Below, piece by piece: positions 23,820 to 35,152 of a stretch of DNA of 64,000 bases. Under the pieces are notes generated by a model that did no database searches, had not been told where the DNA came from, and worked only from the letters and a program-made list of their open reading frames with translations. The stretch is taken from positions 62,001-126,000 of the forward strand of contig JAQOTA010000054.1 of assembly GCA_029532415.1 (NCBI GenBank), read 5' to 3'. The stretch comes from Marasmius tenuissimus (Eukaryota > Basidiomycota > Agaricomycetes > Agaricales > Marasmiaceae). A program made the translations under genes and the position numbers. The stretch's first letter is position 1; each line of letters starts with the position of its first letter.

Positions 23820-24503
23820 TTGAAGGTTATTGTTTCCTCCGTCGGCTTCTCGGAATGTATGAACCTGGTCAATCAGCGTTTGAATCGGCTAAGATGAATA
23901 GAAATCGCTCTGTGAGTCACAAACTCGCGTTTATAGTGAAAGTACTGACATGAGGAATCGTGTTATACAGCATGCCGATGGCTGAATCGGACATATTTTT
24001 GGCTATGTCGCTGTCTGGAGGCATACGTGAGAGCAGGGTGAGGCCAGCCGCAAACTAAGAAGTCCGATAGGTTAAGACTCTGGCGCCAACAAGATCAAGA
24101 GGCCCTTACCGCTCCCTTCCGGTCATCAACGGAATCGGGATTGATTACCGTGTCGAGGAAACCAGCCTGTGAGGATCCCCGTCAGGATGACAAGGTGACA
24201 AATGGCAAAGCGACGATAGACGTACGACAACTTTGGGATCTGGGTTAAGTGGGCCTTTGGATACTTGGTTCTGGACCTATCGACAATGAACGATCAGTGA
24301 TAGTCAAGGAGATCAGAGGGAACAACAACATTTTGAATGACATTTGTGAGCGCTGAATGCTCCTGTGTTGCACCAGGACCAGCAGATTGAGAGGATATCT
24401 TGGTATCGTACTGGCCATCGGGCGCGGTTGGGAGTGGTCTTGCTTTCAAATAGACAGCGTCTGCGCCAAGAGAAAAGGCTTGGAGAGGTGAGATACTCGC
24501 CAT
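23815..24503 (-). CDS. ppo: 5' part of the split oxygenase (N-terminal ~155 residues)
   Basis: ATG 24503 begins MASISPLQAFSLGADAVYLK. The exons read 24330 (approximate)-24503, 24226-24276 (VQNQVSKGPLNPDPKVV), 24110-24166 (AGFLDTVINPDSVDDRKGA), 23950-24054 (FAAGLTLLSRMPPDSDIA and onward) and 23815-23888, which runs into the retrotransposon after LQE. Lengths of the middle exons are exact multiples of three and all have GT-AG ends. This is the usual N-terminal helical region before the haem dioxygenase core. Any message made from this promoter would read into the 5' LTR. The end of exon 1 is the only uncertain junction. Confidence 0.8.
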
Positions 24504-25159
24504 CTTGAGAGGATGAGAGTGTTGGTCTTTGCTAGTCGTTCTCCAGGCTTATATGAACATTTCGATCTCCTTCACGTGCCAGGTTCACGGAAGGCTGTTG
24601 GAACTAAGTCCAACAGAACATGTCGGATTCTTGACTGCCACTGAGCGAGTGAGTATTCTAAAAATTGCTGCTGTCAAAGAAGAACCCCGGTTTTCGTTGC
24701 TCCTGACATGGTTAATTACACCAGCATTCAGTTCCATGCAGATGACCACAAACCGTTTTGTTTTGATTGGTGCAGAATATTCATTGAGAGTTGTTCGCCC
24801 TGAACTCATAGTGCCATAATGCTTTCACTTACCGGGTGTTGGTAGTCGGAGGGGAAAGAACGGGGCTTAGATAAGTTAACCGAAATTCATTGTTTGCGGC
24901 GTTTCCCACGACTTATTCTAATCGGCTGACGTCTAGCCACCATCATCCAAGATGTCGTTCATCTCGGCGGCCATCATGCTCGTCCTATTCAACCAGGACA
25001 TGGGACTGAATCCGACTTGTCATGATTCTCGAAACATGTGAATCTTAATCACCTTCCCCGGGTGCCGCTCGAGATACGAGGTGTTGCTAATCTTGGATAT
25101 GTTCACAGGACTTAAAATGGCGTTGCCGTTGAGGCGTTCGTATCATTCGCTCACCCGCC
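24504..25159. promoter_or_regulatory. shared upstream region of the divergent oxygenase and DUF2235 genes
   Basis: 656 bp separate the two start codons. On the oxygenase strand a TATAAG-like element lies at about 24549-24556, some 50 bp before ATG 24503. No convincing TATA was seen for the DUF2235 gene. Co-regulation is possible but only inferred from the layout. Confidence 0.4.
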
Positions 25160-27453
25160 ATGAACGGTACTACTACACACGAACGTACCGACACGACTGC
25201 AACTCTCGTTGATACTACCACTCTCAGTCCTCTGGAATCGCCCAGTGCGGCCAAGAGTGTCGCTCCATTCTCGACAGCGAACGGGTCAGTTGCCTCCAAC
25301 GAGAGCATTATTCCTCCAGAGCATTCAGCTCGTACACTGGTGCTCTGCTTCGACGGAACGGGCGATCAGTAAGTACAAGGACTATAGATCAGCTTCGGTC
25401 ACTGACTTTTTGCCAGGTTTGACTCTGATGTCAGTTTCTTTACAATGGGGGCCAATATTCACGCTACATCTGACATTGTTACCCTAGAACTCGAACATCG
25501 TCGAGCTTTTCTCCCTACTCAAGAAAGATGACCGTGCAAAGCAGATGGTCTACTATCAGGTGTGTACCCCACTCTGGACTTGTCCCTCGATCTGTGTGCT
25601 GAGATTCTATAGGCTGGAATAGGAACCTACACAACACCGAAGATTGCGACTCCGTTCATGGCTAAATTCTCCAAGGTAGCGTTCTAGACCTGCCAGTGCG
25701 GCAGCGATGGCTCATTGCCCTTCGCAGACCCTTGATGAGATGATTGCTTGGAACCTTGATGCTCATGTCATGGGTGAGAATACGCCTAGACGTACCTTAT
25801 TCGTCTCTCATAATTGACAACTTTACAGACGGATATGAGTTTCTGATGCAGAACTGTACGTGTTATCTCAGGTTCATTGATTCTCATGCCATGTTCGGGT
25901 GCTGACTTGTGTTCTTACAGATACTGCCGGCGACCGAATCTGTATATTCGGTTTCTCGAGGGGGGCTTACACGGCTCGAAGGTATGAATCGATTGTCATT
26001 CCCAAATTCATTGATCGTCGCTCATAGGGATCTCACCCTATTTTAGCTTAGCCGGGATGATTCACAAAGTGAGACTGACACCGGCTGGTCTTGATATTCG
26101 GACAATTAAACATCTTTCACCCCTAGGTTGGAGTTCTACCGGCCTGTAATCATCAACAGGTCCCATTCGCGTACAAGATGTACACCCGCACAGACGAGTT
26201 AGGCTGGAAACAATCGAACGCTTTCAAAAAGGCCTTCTCGATTGATGCGGATATTGAGTTTCTTGGTGTATGGTAAGGCTAAGTCTTCTGATCTCTTGCT
26301 CTCTCCTGTCGTACCCAAACCTATGTACTGACAATTTGCTTTGAAGGGATACGGTCAACTCAGTCGGACTAATCCCAAAACGACTCCCTTTCACCGCGTC
26401 GAACACAAACGTTCGGACTTTCCGACACGCTATTTCTCTAGACGAGAGGCGCGCCAAGTTCAAGGCCAACCTATGGAACAGACCGACTGCACGAGAAGAA
26501 AAGCTTGGGCTAAAGCACAAAGGACACAGTCACGCGGAAGGCGAGCACTGTGACGAACCATCAGGCAAGCTTCCAGAACACCGTAAACCGGGTCACAAGG
26601 GGAAATCGCTTAAGGCTTTGGAGAGAAAATATTCATCCGTCAGAAGTGCCGCCACCGATATCGAGGAAGTACGTTCCTGATGCTTCTTATCTATATGTTA
26701 TGATACTTACGAAATCTCATTCCCGGCTTAATTAAGGTTTGGTTCGCAGGCTGCCACTGTGGTATGTCGATGATCAGCTATTGCCGTACTTTTTCCTCGA
26801 CATCAGCTAACGACGTTCTTTAATATTGATCAGATGTCGGTGGCGGTTCTGTCTCGAACGACACGAAACCTAACCTGGCTAGGATCCCTCTCAGATGGAT
26901 GATTCGAGAATGTTTCAAAACGAACACGGGTATCATGTTCGATGCTGACCTTCTCCGAGAGATGGGTTTGGAGCCCACATCGCTCTACCCTGTTGTTCTT
27001 CCCCGTCCGCCTGCCCTTCCCGTCGGCTCCTCTAACTTTATTCAGGATTTCCCAAACCCGACGAAGACCTCGCAGCTCCAGCGGGATATGTCCTTGGAGA
27101 ACTACTCATCTGGGGATGTTACCGCCACGGCTGTCAGCACCCGTCGCCCCACGGAGGAGGAACTCGAGCTAGCCGATGCTCTTTCCCCCATTTACGACCA
27201 ACTCTCGTTGAAATGGTTTTGGTGGCTTCTCGAATTCCTCCCCATCCGTGTGCGTTATCAAAAGGGAGATGACTCGTGGGTTAGTTTCTTTGGTTGGAAC
27301 GTGGGTCGCGGGAGGATCATTCCAAAGCAGAAGGTTCGTGGAGTTAAGGTTCATAGGAGCGTGAAGATGAGGATGGAGGCGAGGTATGAGAACGGTACGA
27401 GATATGTACCCAAGGCGACCTTTGACGAGCGATACACTACTTGGGTCGATTAG
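25160..27453 (+). CDS. DUF2235 domain protein (alpha/beta-hydrolase fold)
   Basis: Start ATG 25160 (MNGTTTHERTDTTATLVDTT); exon 1 ends at 25368 and about nine exons run to TAG 27451-27453. The DUF2235 signature opens with ARTLVLCFDGTGDQFDSD and NSNIVELFSLL. The nucleophile elbow is GFSRGAYTAR with the presumed catalytic Ser. DIEFLGVWDTVNSVG and WFAGCHCDVGGG follow, the latter spanning two introns and carrying the likely acid/His region. The C-terminal part (FWWLLEFLPIRVR) is hydrophobic and may touch membranes. Bacterial relatives include Tle1-type phospholipases; fungal members have no settled substrate, so a lipase or esterase role is inferred. Every exon joins in frame and the gene looks intact. 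It is transcribed away from the oxygenase gene. Confidence 0.88.
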
Positions 27454-28498
27454 GGGTTACATATCTGGATTGAATGACCCGAACTGCTGGATAATGAATA
27501 ATTTCTATGTGTACCCTCATTAAAAATCGGGTTCCTATCTTTCGTCACGCTTGCTAGCATACATCAATGACTACCGCCGTTTAGGATGGTCTAACAACGA
27601 TCCCAACGAGAGCAGGGGGTGAGTAGTAAGATGATCTCTCGATTCGATGATTTCGCACGGGAGATCCAAAACCCAGAACCGTATATAGATTCGTACATTT
27701 GGGTTTACCCAACGTGAAAGTTATCCCTCTTGAGTTAACACCGCCCACTGCTGAACGTATGATTCGGCCTAAAGAATAACCCCATGTAGCTATAAATTTA
27801 ACCTGAGCAGCTCCGCCATTCTATGAGCGCCGCTGGTCCACACACGACTGGTTATCATTTCACTTTACAATACTATCTCACCCAGCTCATACCTTCTAGC
27901 TGGTCGTAGCTACGGGTTAACTCCTGAGCTAAATTCAATCAACCCACTTGTGGTCTTTACGCCTTATGGCTTATCTATGTCCGGCCTACATTAGCCTTGA
28001 TTAGCCTACAGCTTACCGCCATCAGCCTGCTCTACCTACATGCCGCGATTACTAGCTACCCTCCGACTACTTGTCCGTACTGAGCTCGCAGGAGTTTACA
28101 CTAACTCATTACATTCATCTATGTACTACCTACAATACCTTTTTACGAATACACCTGAGAGTGGGCGAAAATATGAAACACCCCATGCGAGACGTTATCC
28201 GTCGAAGTGATTTTAGTTCCCAGGAATCGAATCGAGGTCACCACGGTCTCCCTACGATCGATGACATTTTGCCTACGTTTTACCTACATTCTACCTACAA
28301 CCCACCCGCAAGAACATGCGGCCCCTCTCTCGAGACATACTCGGGGCTTAGCATGTTCATTCAACCATTAGAGATCAGCGTGCATAGTCTAATCATCTGT
28401 AAATCCGGCACTTCCGTGTGATACTACACATTTTGCTTGTTGTCATATTTTCAACTCCTCTGGCTCCCTAGCAGGACGCCAAGTGGCGCTCGTTGCCC
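27454..28498. repeat. gene-free stretch with CCTAC-rich segment
   Basis: No gene seen. From about 27985 to 28290 the plus strand repeats CCTAC/CCTACA about nine times at uneven spacing, possibly a worn repeat or repeat-derived sequence. Confidence 0.4.
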
Positions 28499-28505
28499 TA
28501 TAAAG
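28499..28505 (+). promoter_or_regulatory. TATA box of the GST gene
   Basis: TATAAAG lies 67 bp before ATG 28572 on the same strand. Confidence 0.45.
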
Positions 28506-28571
28506 TGCGAACAAAGTTGCCCCATCGATTCTTCAATCCACCATCCAACTCCCAAAGACTAAACCAGAAAT

Positions 28572-29361
28572 ATGATCACACTCTACGATGCCGGACCTAC
28601 AACCAAGGACGAGTTCACCTCGGTCGGCCTTTCGCCTTTCGTTCGCGCGATTGTGTAAGTCTTGTTTCATGAGTATCTCGCCTGAATAATCCTCAATCAC
28701 CACAAATACCAACAGTTTTGTCCTCCGTTTCAAGAACCTCCCTTATAAGACCGCTTATGTCGACATTTTCAACATCGGAGAATCTATCCAAGCCCTAGGC
28801 GCGCCACCTAGCATCACTCACCCCGTGCCTAAATACACAATTCCCGTTATACACGACACCAAAACGGGAGAATGGATTTCTGATTCATCAGAGATTGCAG
28901 AGTACCTAGATCGGACGTATCCTGATACACCTAGGGTCGTCCCAGATGGATCGAAAATCCTCCAGAGGATTTTCCAAGTAGACGCTATGGCGAGGATCCT
29001 CGAGGTGATCAACAACGTCATTCGACCGGAGTTACCGAAGTTCCTCCCGAAGGAGATGGTGGATAAATTTGGCGGTGGAGGACCCGGGACAGGTCCAGCG
29101 CTCGAAAAGAAAACAGAGGCTTTCAATGCGACGAGGGAGGCGTTCGATAGGTTGAATGCCAGTTTGGATGGGGGTAAGCCGTTTAGAGGATTCTTGATGG
29201 GAGGAAATACACCGACGTTGGCTGACATGACACTCGTTGGTTTTGTTTACTCGTTGAGGGTAATATTTGGTGAGGAGAGCGATGAGTGGAAGGATGTTAA
29301 ATCTTGGGCGAATGGTTGGGTTGGGTGGGAGTTTGATGAGGTTTTCAAGGTTCTCAATTAG
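28572..29361 (+). CDS. glutathione S-transferase
   Basis: Two exons, 28572-28654 and 28716-29361, give 242 residues from MITLYDAGPTT. A 61 bp GT-AG intron splits the first helix (SPFVRAIV then FVLRFKNLPYKT). Residues 1 to about 95 form the thioredoxin-fold domain, with YTIPVIHD and the glutathione-contact segment ISDSSEIAEYLDRTYP. The rest is the helical C-terminal domain (FLMGGNTPTLADMTLVGF). The enzyme would join glutathione to electrophiles in the cytosol. The N-terminal layout resembles the fungal etherase-like and related classes with a Ser rather than Cys near the start, but the class cannot be fixed by eye. Intact, with a TATA box upstream. Confidence 0.88.
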
Positions 29362-30185
29362 TATGGTACATTGAACGGATTGTAAATTGATACGGAGAAG
29401 CGAAATTGGAGTATAAAACCAGTCCACCAGCTCGAAGACTCGCCTTGAAACCACAGGGCTTTTCCTGAGACTGACGACACATTCAGGAATCAACTTTGTT
29501 CGACCATTGGCCTCTGTTCAGATAAAATAGCTTGATGGGCGCATTGAGGAGCGACGAGGGACCTCACGTACGTAGCGGTAACCCATCGCCCGGATTGGAC
29601 TTTGACGAGCTTCGCGGCCCCGGCAGAGCAACTGTAAGTGGCAGGCGGATGGCTCTCGCATTTCTGTCTTTCTTTCTTCTTATTTGACTCAACGAGTCAT
29701 GGACAATCCTCACTTCCGTGGGATAGGCATATCCTGCGGAACATTCGAAGTGGGTGGAAATGCGTCGAGAAACATTGTTTTCAGGTAGCTGACGAAAGCC
29801 CATTGTTGCAGGGATACGGTCCTAAGCCTATAGTGTCGTTCCGAGTAGAAGGTTAAACGGGCGGCACATCATAAGTTATAATTGCCACCAGTCAAACCGA
29901 GGTCATTGATAAGGCCTAACTCGAGTTATTGTGCTTGGAAGGCGCACCGCGATTCGTTCTCAGTGAAGTCAAAGAGGTCACGGATGTAGTTCTTAGTGCC
30001 TTTAGGCTGTTGACATGGGGTGTAAACTGTGATAGGATGGTCGCCGGGCATGGTGAATGACTGGCATTTGTATCTGCGCTACTTTAAGGGGCAGTTTGTA
30101 TGGAGTGGAGCTCGGATCGAGCCCACTGTTTCTATCAGGTTCCACCATTCCACAGTCGTGTGTTTTGTGTAGATACTCAATATAG

Positions 30186-31451
30186 CCTCAATCGGCGTGC
30201 TCCCCACCAGCTATCACGGAGTTCGAAGGATGGCAGGGGTTGTATTCTATCTATACTCCTTGACGGCGAAAATTCATAAAACCTGTCACTTGAACCCATC
30301 GGGTTGGAAAGTCAGGGGTGTTCAGGGCTCGTCCGGGAAACGTTTACATCTATGCCTCGATTCGAGGAAAGGCGTGGCCGACTTTAGCTCCTTCCCCTCA
30401 GAGGCCGGCAGCATGTCGTACGAACTCGTTCATATCCCAGCTTCGGACTTCTCTGGTAGAAGAGGAGTCAAGTTCTACAACCTCCAGGTGAGTGCAACGA
30501 CTCAGGATCCAGTGACGGATGGCAGTATGGCATGGATTGTCGCTCGAACTGTTCGAGGAGTTAGGACGGATAGATCCCCATCTCTTGATCCTTCCCTTCT
30601 TGACTTAACGGGTATTCCGACGCGAGAAATCAGTTTCAACCATACCGGTGGTACATCAAGATTTGTAATCGTGAGTGCAGAGTTCAGCGTCCTCATGTGC
30701 AGGCCAAAGGCGAGAATAGAGACAAGAGAAGTGAAGCTCGATGGGGGTGGAGGTATTGTTGTTACATATCGACCAGGTCTTGGCAGGCAGGGCAACCTTT
30801 ACGATGGGCAAACGGCATTATTACTTACCCAGGTCAGTTCTTCTTTGGGCTATGGCTCAAACGACACAGCTCGCGTCAGACTTAGAGTCTCAGTATGTAT
30901 GCAACTGACTCGGTGAGTCCGAAAAACGACTTGTGCCTGATTGAAAGCTGACTGGGACCGGGAACATACAGGGTCCTAATTCTGGTTACGAAGGTATTGG
31001 AAGAACTGGGCAATCATGCTTATTCTTTGGTAGCAACCTCCAAAACTCTTCCGCCAATCTGACGATCAAACCCATCTCGATCGAGAATAAAACTATAGCC
31101 TATGGATTTGCCCTACAAGCCGAGCTCAGCTCATATCTATCGGGCAGAATTAGATCAGCATACGTCCCAGGTCGCCTCCAGGAAGTGAAACTTGTCTTCC
31201 AGAGTTCCCTTCCACAAGTCATTGCGTCCACCGTTCTTTTTGGACTCACAACACTCTTCGTTGTGGTGTATCACTTCCGTTGCTACACGGGGAAGTTCAC
31301 CCTCTTTACCGTTGCCGCAACTCTGGCTCGCTCGGACATACCGGAGGTATTTGAAGGGGCACGGGGAGACTCTGGAACGGAGACGGCTGTGCAGGATATG
31401 GAGAGGAATAAAATACAGTTGGGGTCGGGACATTCGCTGCGGATGACTTGA
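30186..31451 (+). CDS. unrecognised membrane protein, 5' end unresolved
   Basis: Two exons join well: one from an AG at 30184-30185 to 30892 (donor GTATGT) and one from 30972 to TGA 31449-31451. The first codes for IGVLPTSYHGVRRMAGVVF and a Thr/Ser-rich extracellular-looking region; the second has N-glycosylation-like sites (NSS, NLT, NKT), one strong membrane helix (IASTVLFGLTTLFVVVYHF) and a tail with VAATLARSDIPEVFEG and KIQLGSG. That ending is typical of large basidiomycete surface membrane proteins whose N-terminal helices lie further upstream. No start ATG with a good splice chain was found before 30186, so the gene may be truncated. Function unknown. Confidence 0.5.
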
Positions 31452-33510
31452 GTGTTTTGTGCTGGTTTCACTCTGTCGCTCCTTGAATAGTCTTTGAATA
31501 AAAGTCACCCGGGCCCTGGATTCGAGCAGTGAATGCTTCCTCTCACCTCTGTCCCCTGTCTTATCTGGTTGATTCATTTAGATCTAATCTCAACCGAAGT
31601 TGATCTAATCTCCCTGGAGCTATCGGAGATTTACAGTACTGCGGACCGGAAGGGGAGTGTCCGGACTCCGGGGATCCCAGGCCGCCGGGTTGATTTTTAT
31701 CACCCGACGCTTGCCTTCACCACCACCACCATAGCTCACCTGGGCCCGAAGTTCGCTTTCTCTTCTTTTCGCCTTGCGTTCTTGGCTCTCATACCTTCTA
31801 CTGTGCATGGCTGTGGATATCGTCCAGCATGACAAGTTGAATGTGCTCAAATAACGCACAAAACTTGCACACAACCGAGACATTTCGTGGTGCGTTACGC
31901 TGAAAGTGTATATCAGTCACTCACTGCCGCCTTGGTCATCCTAAGTCCAATGACATGCAACCCTACTCAAACCGAACGTTGCCTCGAACATACCCGAACC
32001 TTAGTCTTGACCTTCTCGACGATGCTCTTTTTGAAGCGTAGGATATCGATCTTAGCCCTGACGCCGTGAACGAAGCTACTCTAGAAAGTCTTTCTTCCGT
32101 AAGCGACAAACGAGGATATCATGGTCGTGCATCAAACTAGCTGGTTTACTTTGTCGAACCAATCGCCGGTAAGCCGTGATGATACTTCTCAGCTGTTGGT
32201 CCCTGTGGAAGAAGCGATGGCATTCCGGCTACCGATGAGGCACAGAGGCATACCTGCTCTCCCGGCTTCTCGATAGTCTTTCCATAATTTCTCCTTCATC
32301 CACTAGGATACCTAGATCGAAGAGGATGATATACAAGAGACTGGGATCCAAGCATCTTGCAGAGCCAGGGAAAAAAGTCTTTGTGCGTGCTTATGCTCAT
32401 CTAATTGCTCTCTAGTTCGGATGCACTTCCCTCCCCAGCTACTGTGTCTTAGAAGATCTCTTCCGTAAACCACCACTAGCTTATCCCGGCCACTCTCGTC
32501 ATAGCCATCCTGTTACTGCCGTAAAGCAAGATATGCGAGGCTACATTGCGTGCCTTTGTCAATACGAACCGTATCATCAGCCCCTGGAAATCAGCGCTTT
32601 CAAGATCTGACCAACGTTATTTTCCCCTTCATGAGGAGTTAGAGAAGTTGGAGACTTGGGTTTCAAAATCTAGACACGCGTTTACGCTTCTGACTCAACC
32701 TTCACCTTCCGCGGCGTGCTCTTTTCTTTGGTATATGTCGGCACCTCCATTCTTATCCGATTGTCCATTTTCCGGGCGCTCTTCCTTGCACAACTTGCCT
32801 TAGATTATACTAATGGCGTTCCTGTGATTGAGACTTGGGCGCAGGGGGTGGCGTCGTTAAGGGCCCACAGGCAGTAAGGGTTCAAATGGCATCTGGGGAT
32901 GGGTCCTGCGCCGTAAGAGGCCTTCGATTTATGGAGTATGGCTCTTCTTTAGTGTGCACGTTCTTTTGTTCTTGTCATCAGGCTGAGTCCCCGCTGACTT
33001 TGTTCTCCTGACAGGCTCGTCGTAATGAGCAGGACCTATCATGTGCCATACGAAAAATGGAACACAGTCAATGGGCCGCTCGAACAGGCCCTTGGGTCCT
33101 CTTAGCTCGCTGTTCTCAGTGCTTTGGTGGTGAGAGTTGGCGGTTTATCCAGAACCTCCGCCACACAACAGAATATAATCGAGATAAGAGACATACGGGC
33201 TACATATCATCCCTTCGTGGCCAGGCACACACGGTCACCGGGCGATCTACGTCGCAATAACTGCTTCGGAACCAGAGTCCGTAGAACACGCGATGGGATG
33301 GCTCTCAGGCCCGCTGATGGAGGGTGAGATGAGGAGATCCGTTCAACCGCTCATTTGTCGGAAGGCTGGAATCTGGATGCAGACTCGACTCGACACTGCG
33401 CCGAGGATGAATCCTCTTACCACACGCCTTTGGCTTGTCGCTTACACCTCTATTCAACCGCCCCATCCCACTGCTTTTAAATATTCTTTTACAACTAGAG
33501 ATCTATAATA
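31452..33510. other. 2 kb without a recognised gene
   Basis: Short frames only, none with a family motif or a consistent splice chain. Confidence 0.45.
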
Positions 33511-33721
33511 GGCACCTTGCGCAACACGGCCATGGCCGTGATTCGGCATTGCGCAGTTGCCCCACCAAAAAGCTCCAAAAAGCCCACTTCGGCCGTAAAT
33601 TTTCGGCCATGGCTGAAAAATCGGAATCTTCCTCGGCTTGTGGGGAGCGCAACGTCATTTCACAGCCATGGCCGTTTTGCGCAACAGGAATTTCGGCCAT
33701 GGCCGTGTTGCGCAAGGTGCC
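33511..33721. mobile_element. 211 bp MITE-like element with 28 bp terminal inverted repeats
   Basis: Perfect 28 bp inverted ends at 33511-33538 and 33694-33721 (start GGCACCTTGCGCAACACGG). Direct repeat TAATA at 33506-33510 and 33722-33726 fits a target duplication. The palindrome-like core GGCCATGGC(C/T) occurs at both ends, and related cores lie inside near 33604 and 33664, so the whole unit can fold back. No coding capacity; a non-autonomous DNA transposon is the best reading. Confidence 0.75.
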
Positions 33722-33726
33722 TAATA

Positions 33727-35054
33727 CTCTCAGACTGTGTGCTCTTCGGTCTCAACATCCTCAGGCAGCCCATACTGTCATATGCCTAGAAGTCCCGCCA
33801 TCCTGTCATGTTGACAATCAACATCCAAGGACGCTCCCCCCAGCATAGATCAACCATATCTTCGCCATTGGTCCATCCTGTCCAATGTCTCCTTCCACAG
33901 CCATCTAAATGTTCTCCGTCTTCGGCGTATATCTCTCGCAAGCTGTTCGAGCATCGGGCGTTCTCGCTTTTCGAAGCAGCATAGAGGTTTTATCCGCTGC
34001 GGGCACTGGTCTGCGCTGTCGAGGAGCTTCTCTTTAGACGTTGATGGGTATGCAAAGGTTTAGACGCCGGGAGGCATCAGACACACCTTTGGACGTTTCG
34101 TGTTCAGGTCCTCACCAATGTATGGAAGGAACGTACAGGAATAAGACCCCACCAATTTGGTGATCTGCCGTCGATTGTGGTCACAGATGCTCTGTTGTCA
34201 TGTCAATTTCCATGAGAGCATCATCCTATGGTATTCAGTGTCAACTATACATGCTCGCGATCGGGTGCCTGTATGTTTCTTCCCGGGTTCCACCTGAGCT
34301 AGCCTCGTTGTACAATAGATGTGCATTTCACGTCTGTCAATGTGGAAAGTTTCTCCGCCCTAGCGCTACGGGGTCCGTGAGCTAAATCTGTATCCCCAAA
34401 TTGATACTTCCCGCCTCCCGTTGTTGTTTTTTTCATTAATGTGGTTCTTGCCGACTCGGGACGCTGGGAGAAGCCTGGCGGCTGAACTACACGCTTGCCG
34501 GCACAGGTCATCCGGGTTTGTGTTGTGGGTGAAGGGAATAGCAATTCATCAACTTACACCCAAAAGGAATCAAGCGCTCAAACTGTTAATCGGAACTTAG
34601 TTCTAATGGCAGGTCATGAATCTCTTCCTTTCACGGCGAGTGTTGTTAAAGCAGTTCGCAGGAGAAGTACCCTACGCTGGACATTGCCCAATATCTCAAA
34701 CCCGTATACGATGTGCCCAATAGACTCGGCTTATGTCTCATTGCCCAGACCTTGATAATGTCTACATGTCACCTACCTCTCTGGAGAGCACGGACTTCAC
34801 AATGGAATGGTGTGGCGCTTGAGCGGGTTTTCCATATACCAGCCACGCTGTATGCGGGATACATAATTTCAATTGGAGCGTACTATTCAACATCCACCAT
34901 GATCTCGAGCTTCAGGGTTTTCTCCCTAGCCGTCCTGGCCGAGACTTAAGAAGCCCATATAAAGTTTAAACTCGATGCTTCGAGATGCTGTTCATATGGG
35001 CTCTACTGTATTCAGTTACTCCTAGAACGGAGATGGGGAGGCCTATACGAGTGG
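33727..35054. other. intergenic stretch, no gene recognised
   Basis: No supported gene or repeat seen between the MITE and the CAP gene promoter. Confidence 0.45.
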
Positions 35055-35062
35055 TATATAAA
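35055..35062 (+). promoter_or_regulatory. TATA box of the CAP gene
   Basis: TATATAAA lies 91 bp before ATG 35153, followed by a pyrimidine-rich leader (TTTTCCTTCCTCC) as often seen at well-expressed fungal genes. Confidence 0.5.
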
Positions 35063-35152
35063 GCCAGTGATTGCTTCACCTTCATTTAGTGGACATTCTT
35101 CGGATTCGTTTTCACTTTTCCTTCCTCCTACCCTCTTCAAATCCCAACAACA

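Larger units (their letters stand above)
14582..24503 (-). pseudogene. ppo: psi-producing oxygenase (dioxygenase-P450 fusion), split by a Copia retrotransposon
   Basis: Whole locus, read on the minus strand from ATG 24503 to TGA 14582-14584. The family fuses a haem dioxygenase that adds O2 to C18 fatty acids with a P450 that isomerises the hydroperoxide, giving oxylipins that steer sporulation and fruiting in fungi. Visible marks are DLGRAGTPYARSVQGK, LVTHSLFRSDMKDWNRN, SYLDLSPLYG, the Tyr-Arg-Trp-His site, EFRKWLGLR, CGYT and the P450 Cys motif GTGFHQCPG. More than 15 short introns splice cleanly. A 5131 bp element at 18684-23814 interrupts the exon coding for LQEPDLGRAG, close to codon 155. 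If the element and one GGTTC copy are left out, the frame is continuous, so this is a recent insertion, not decay. Function is presumably lost unless the element excises or an alternative start is used. Confidence 0.9.

Noticed and set aside
28200..28260. tRNA-like piece (ATCGAATCGAGGTCAC)
   Set aside because: Only a weak T-arm resemblance; no acceptor or anticodon stem forms around it.
14582..31451. Secondary-metabolite cluster (oxygenase, hydrolase, GST)
   Set aside because: No polyketide, peptide or terpene synthase and no transporter pattern in the window; these enzymes are common singly.
33435..33848. 137-codon plus-strand frame over the MITE
   Set aside because: It is open because the inverted repeats lack stops in that frame; the peptide merely translates the repeat.
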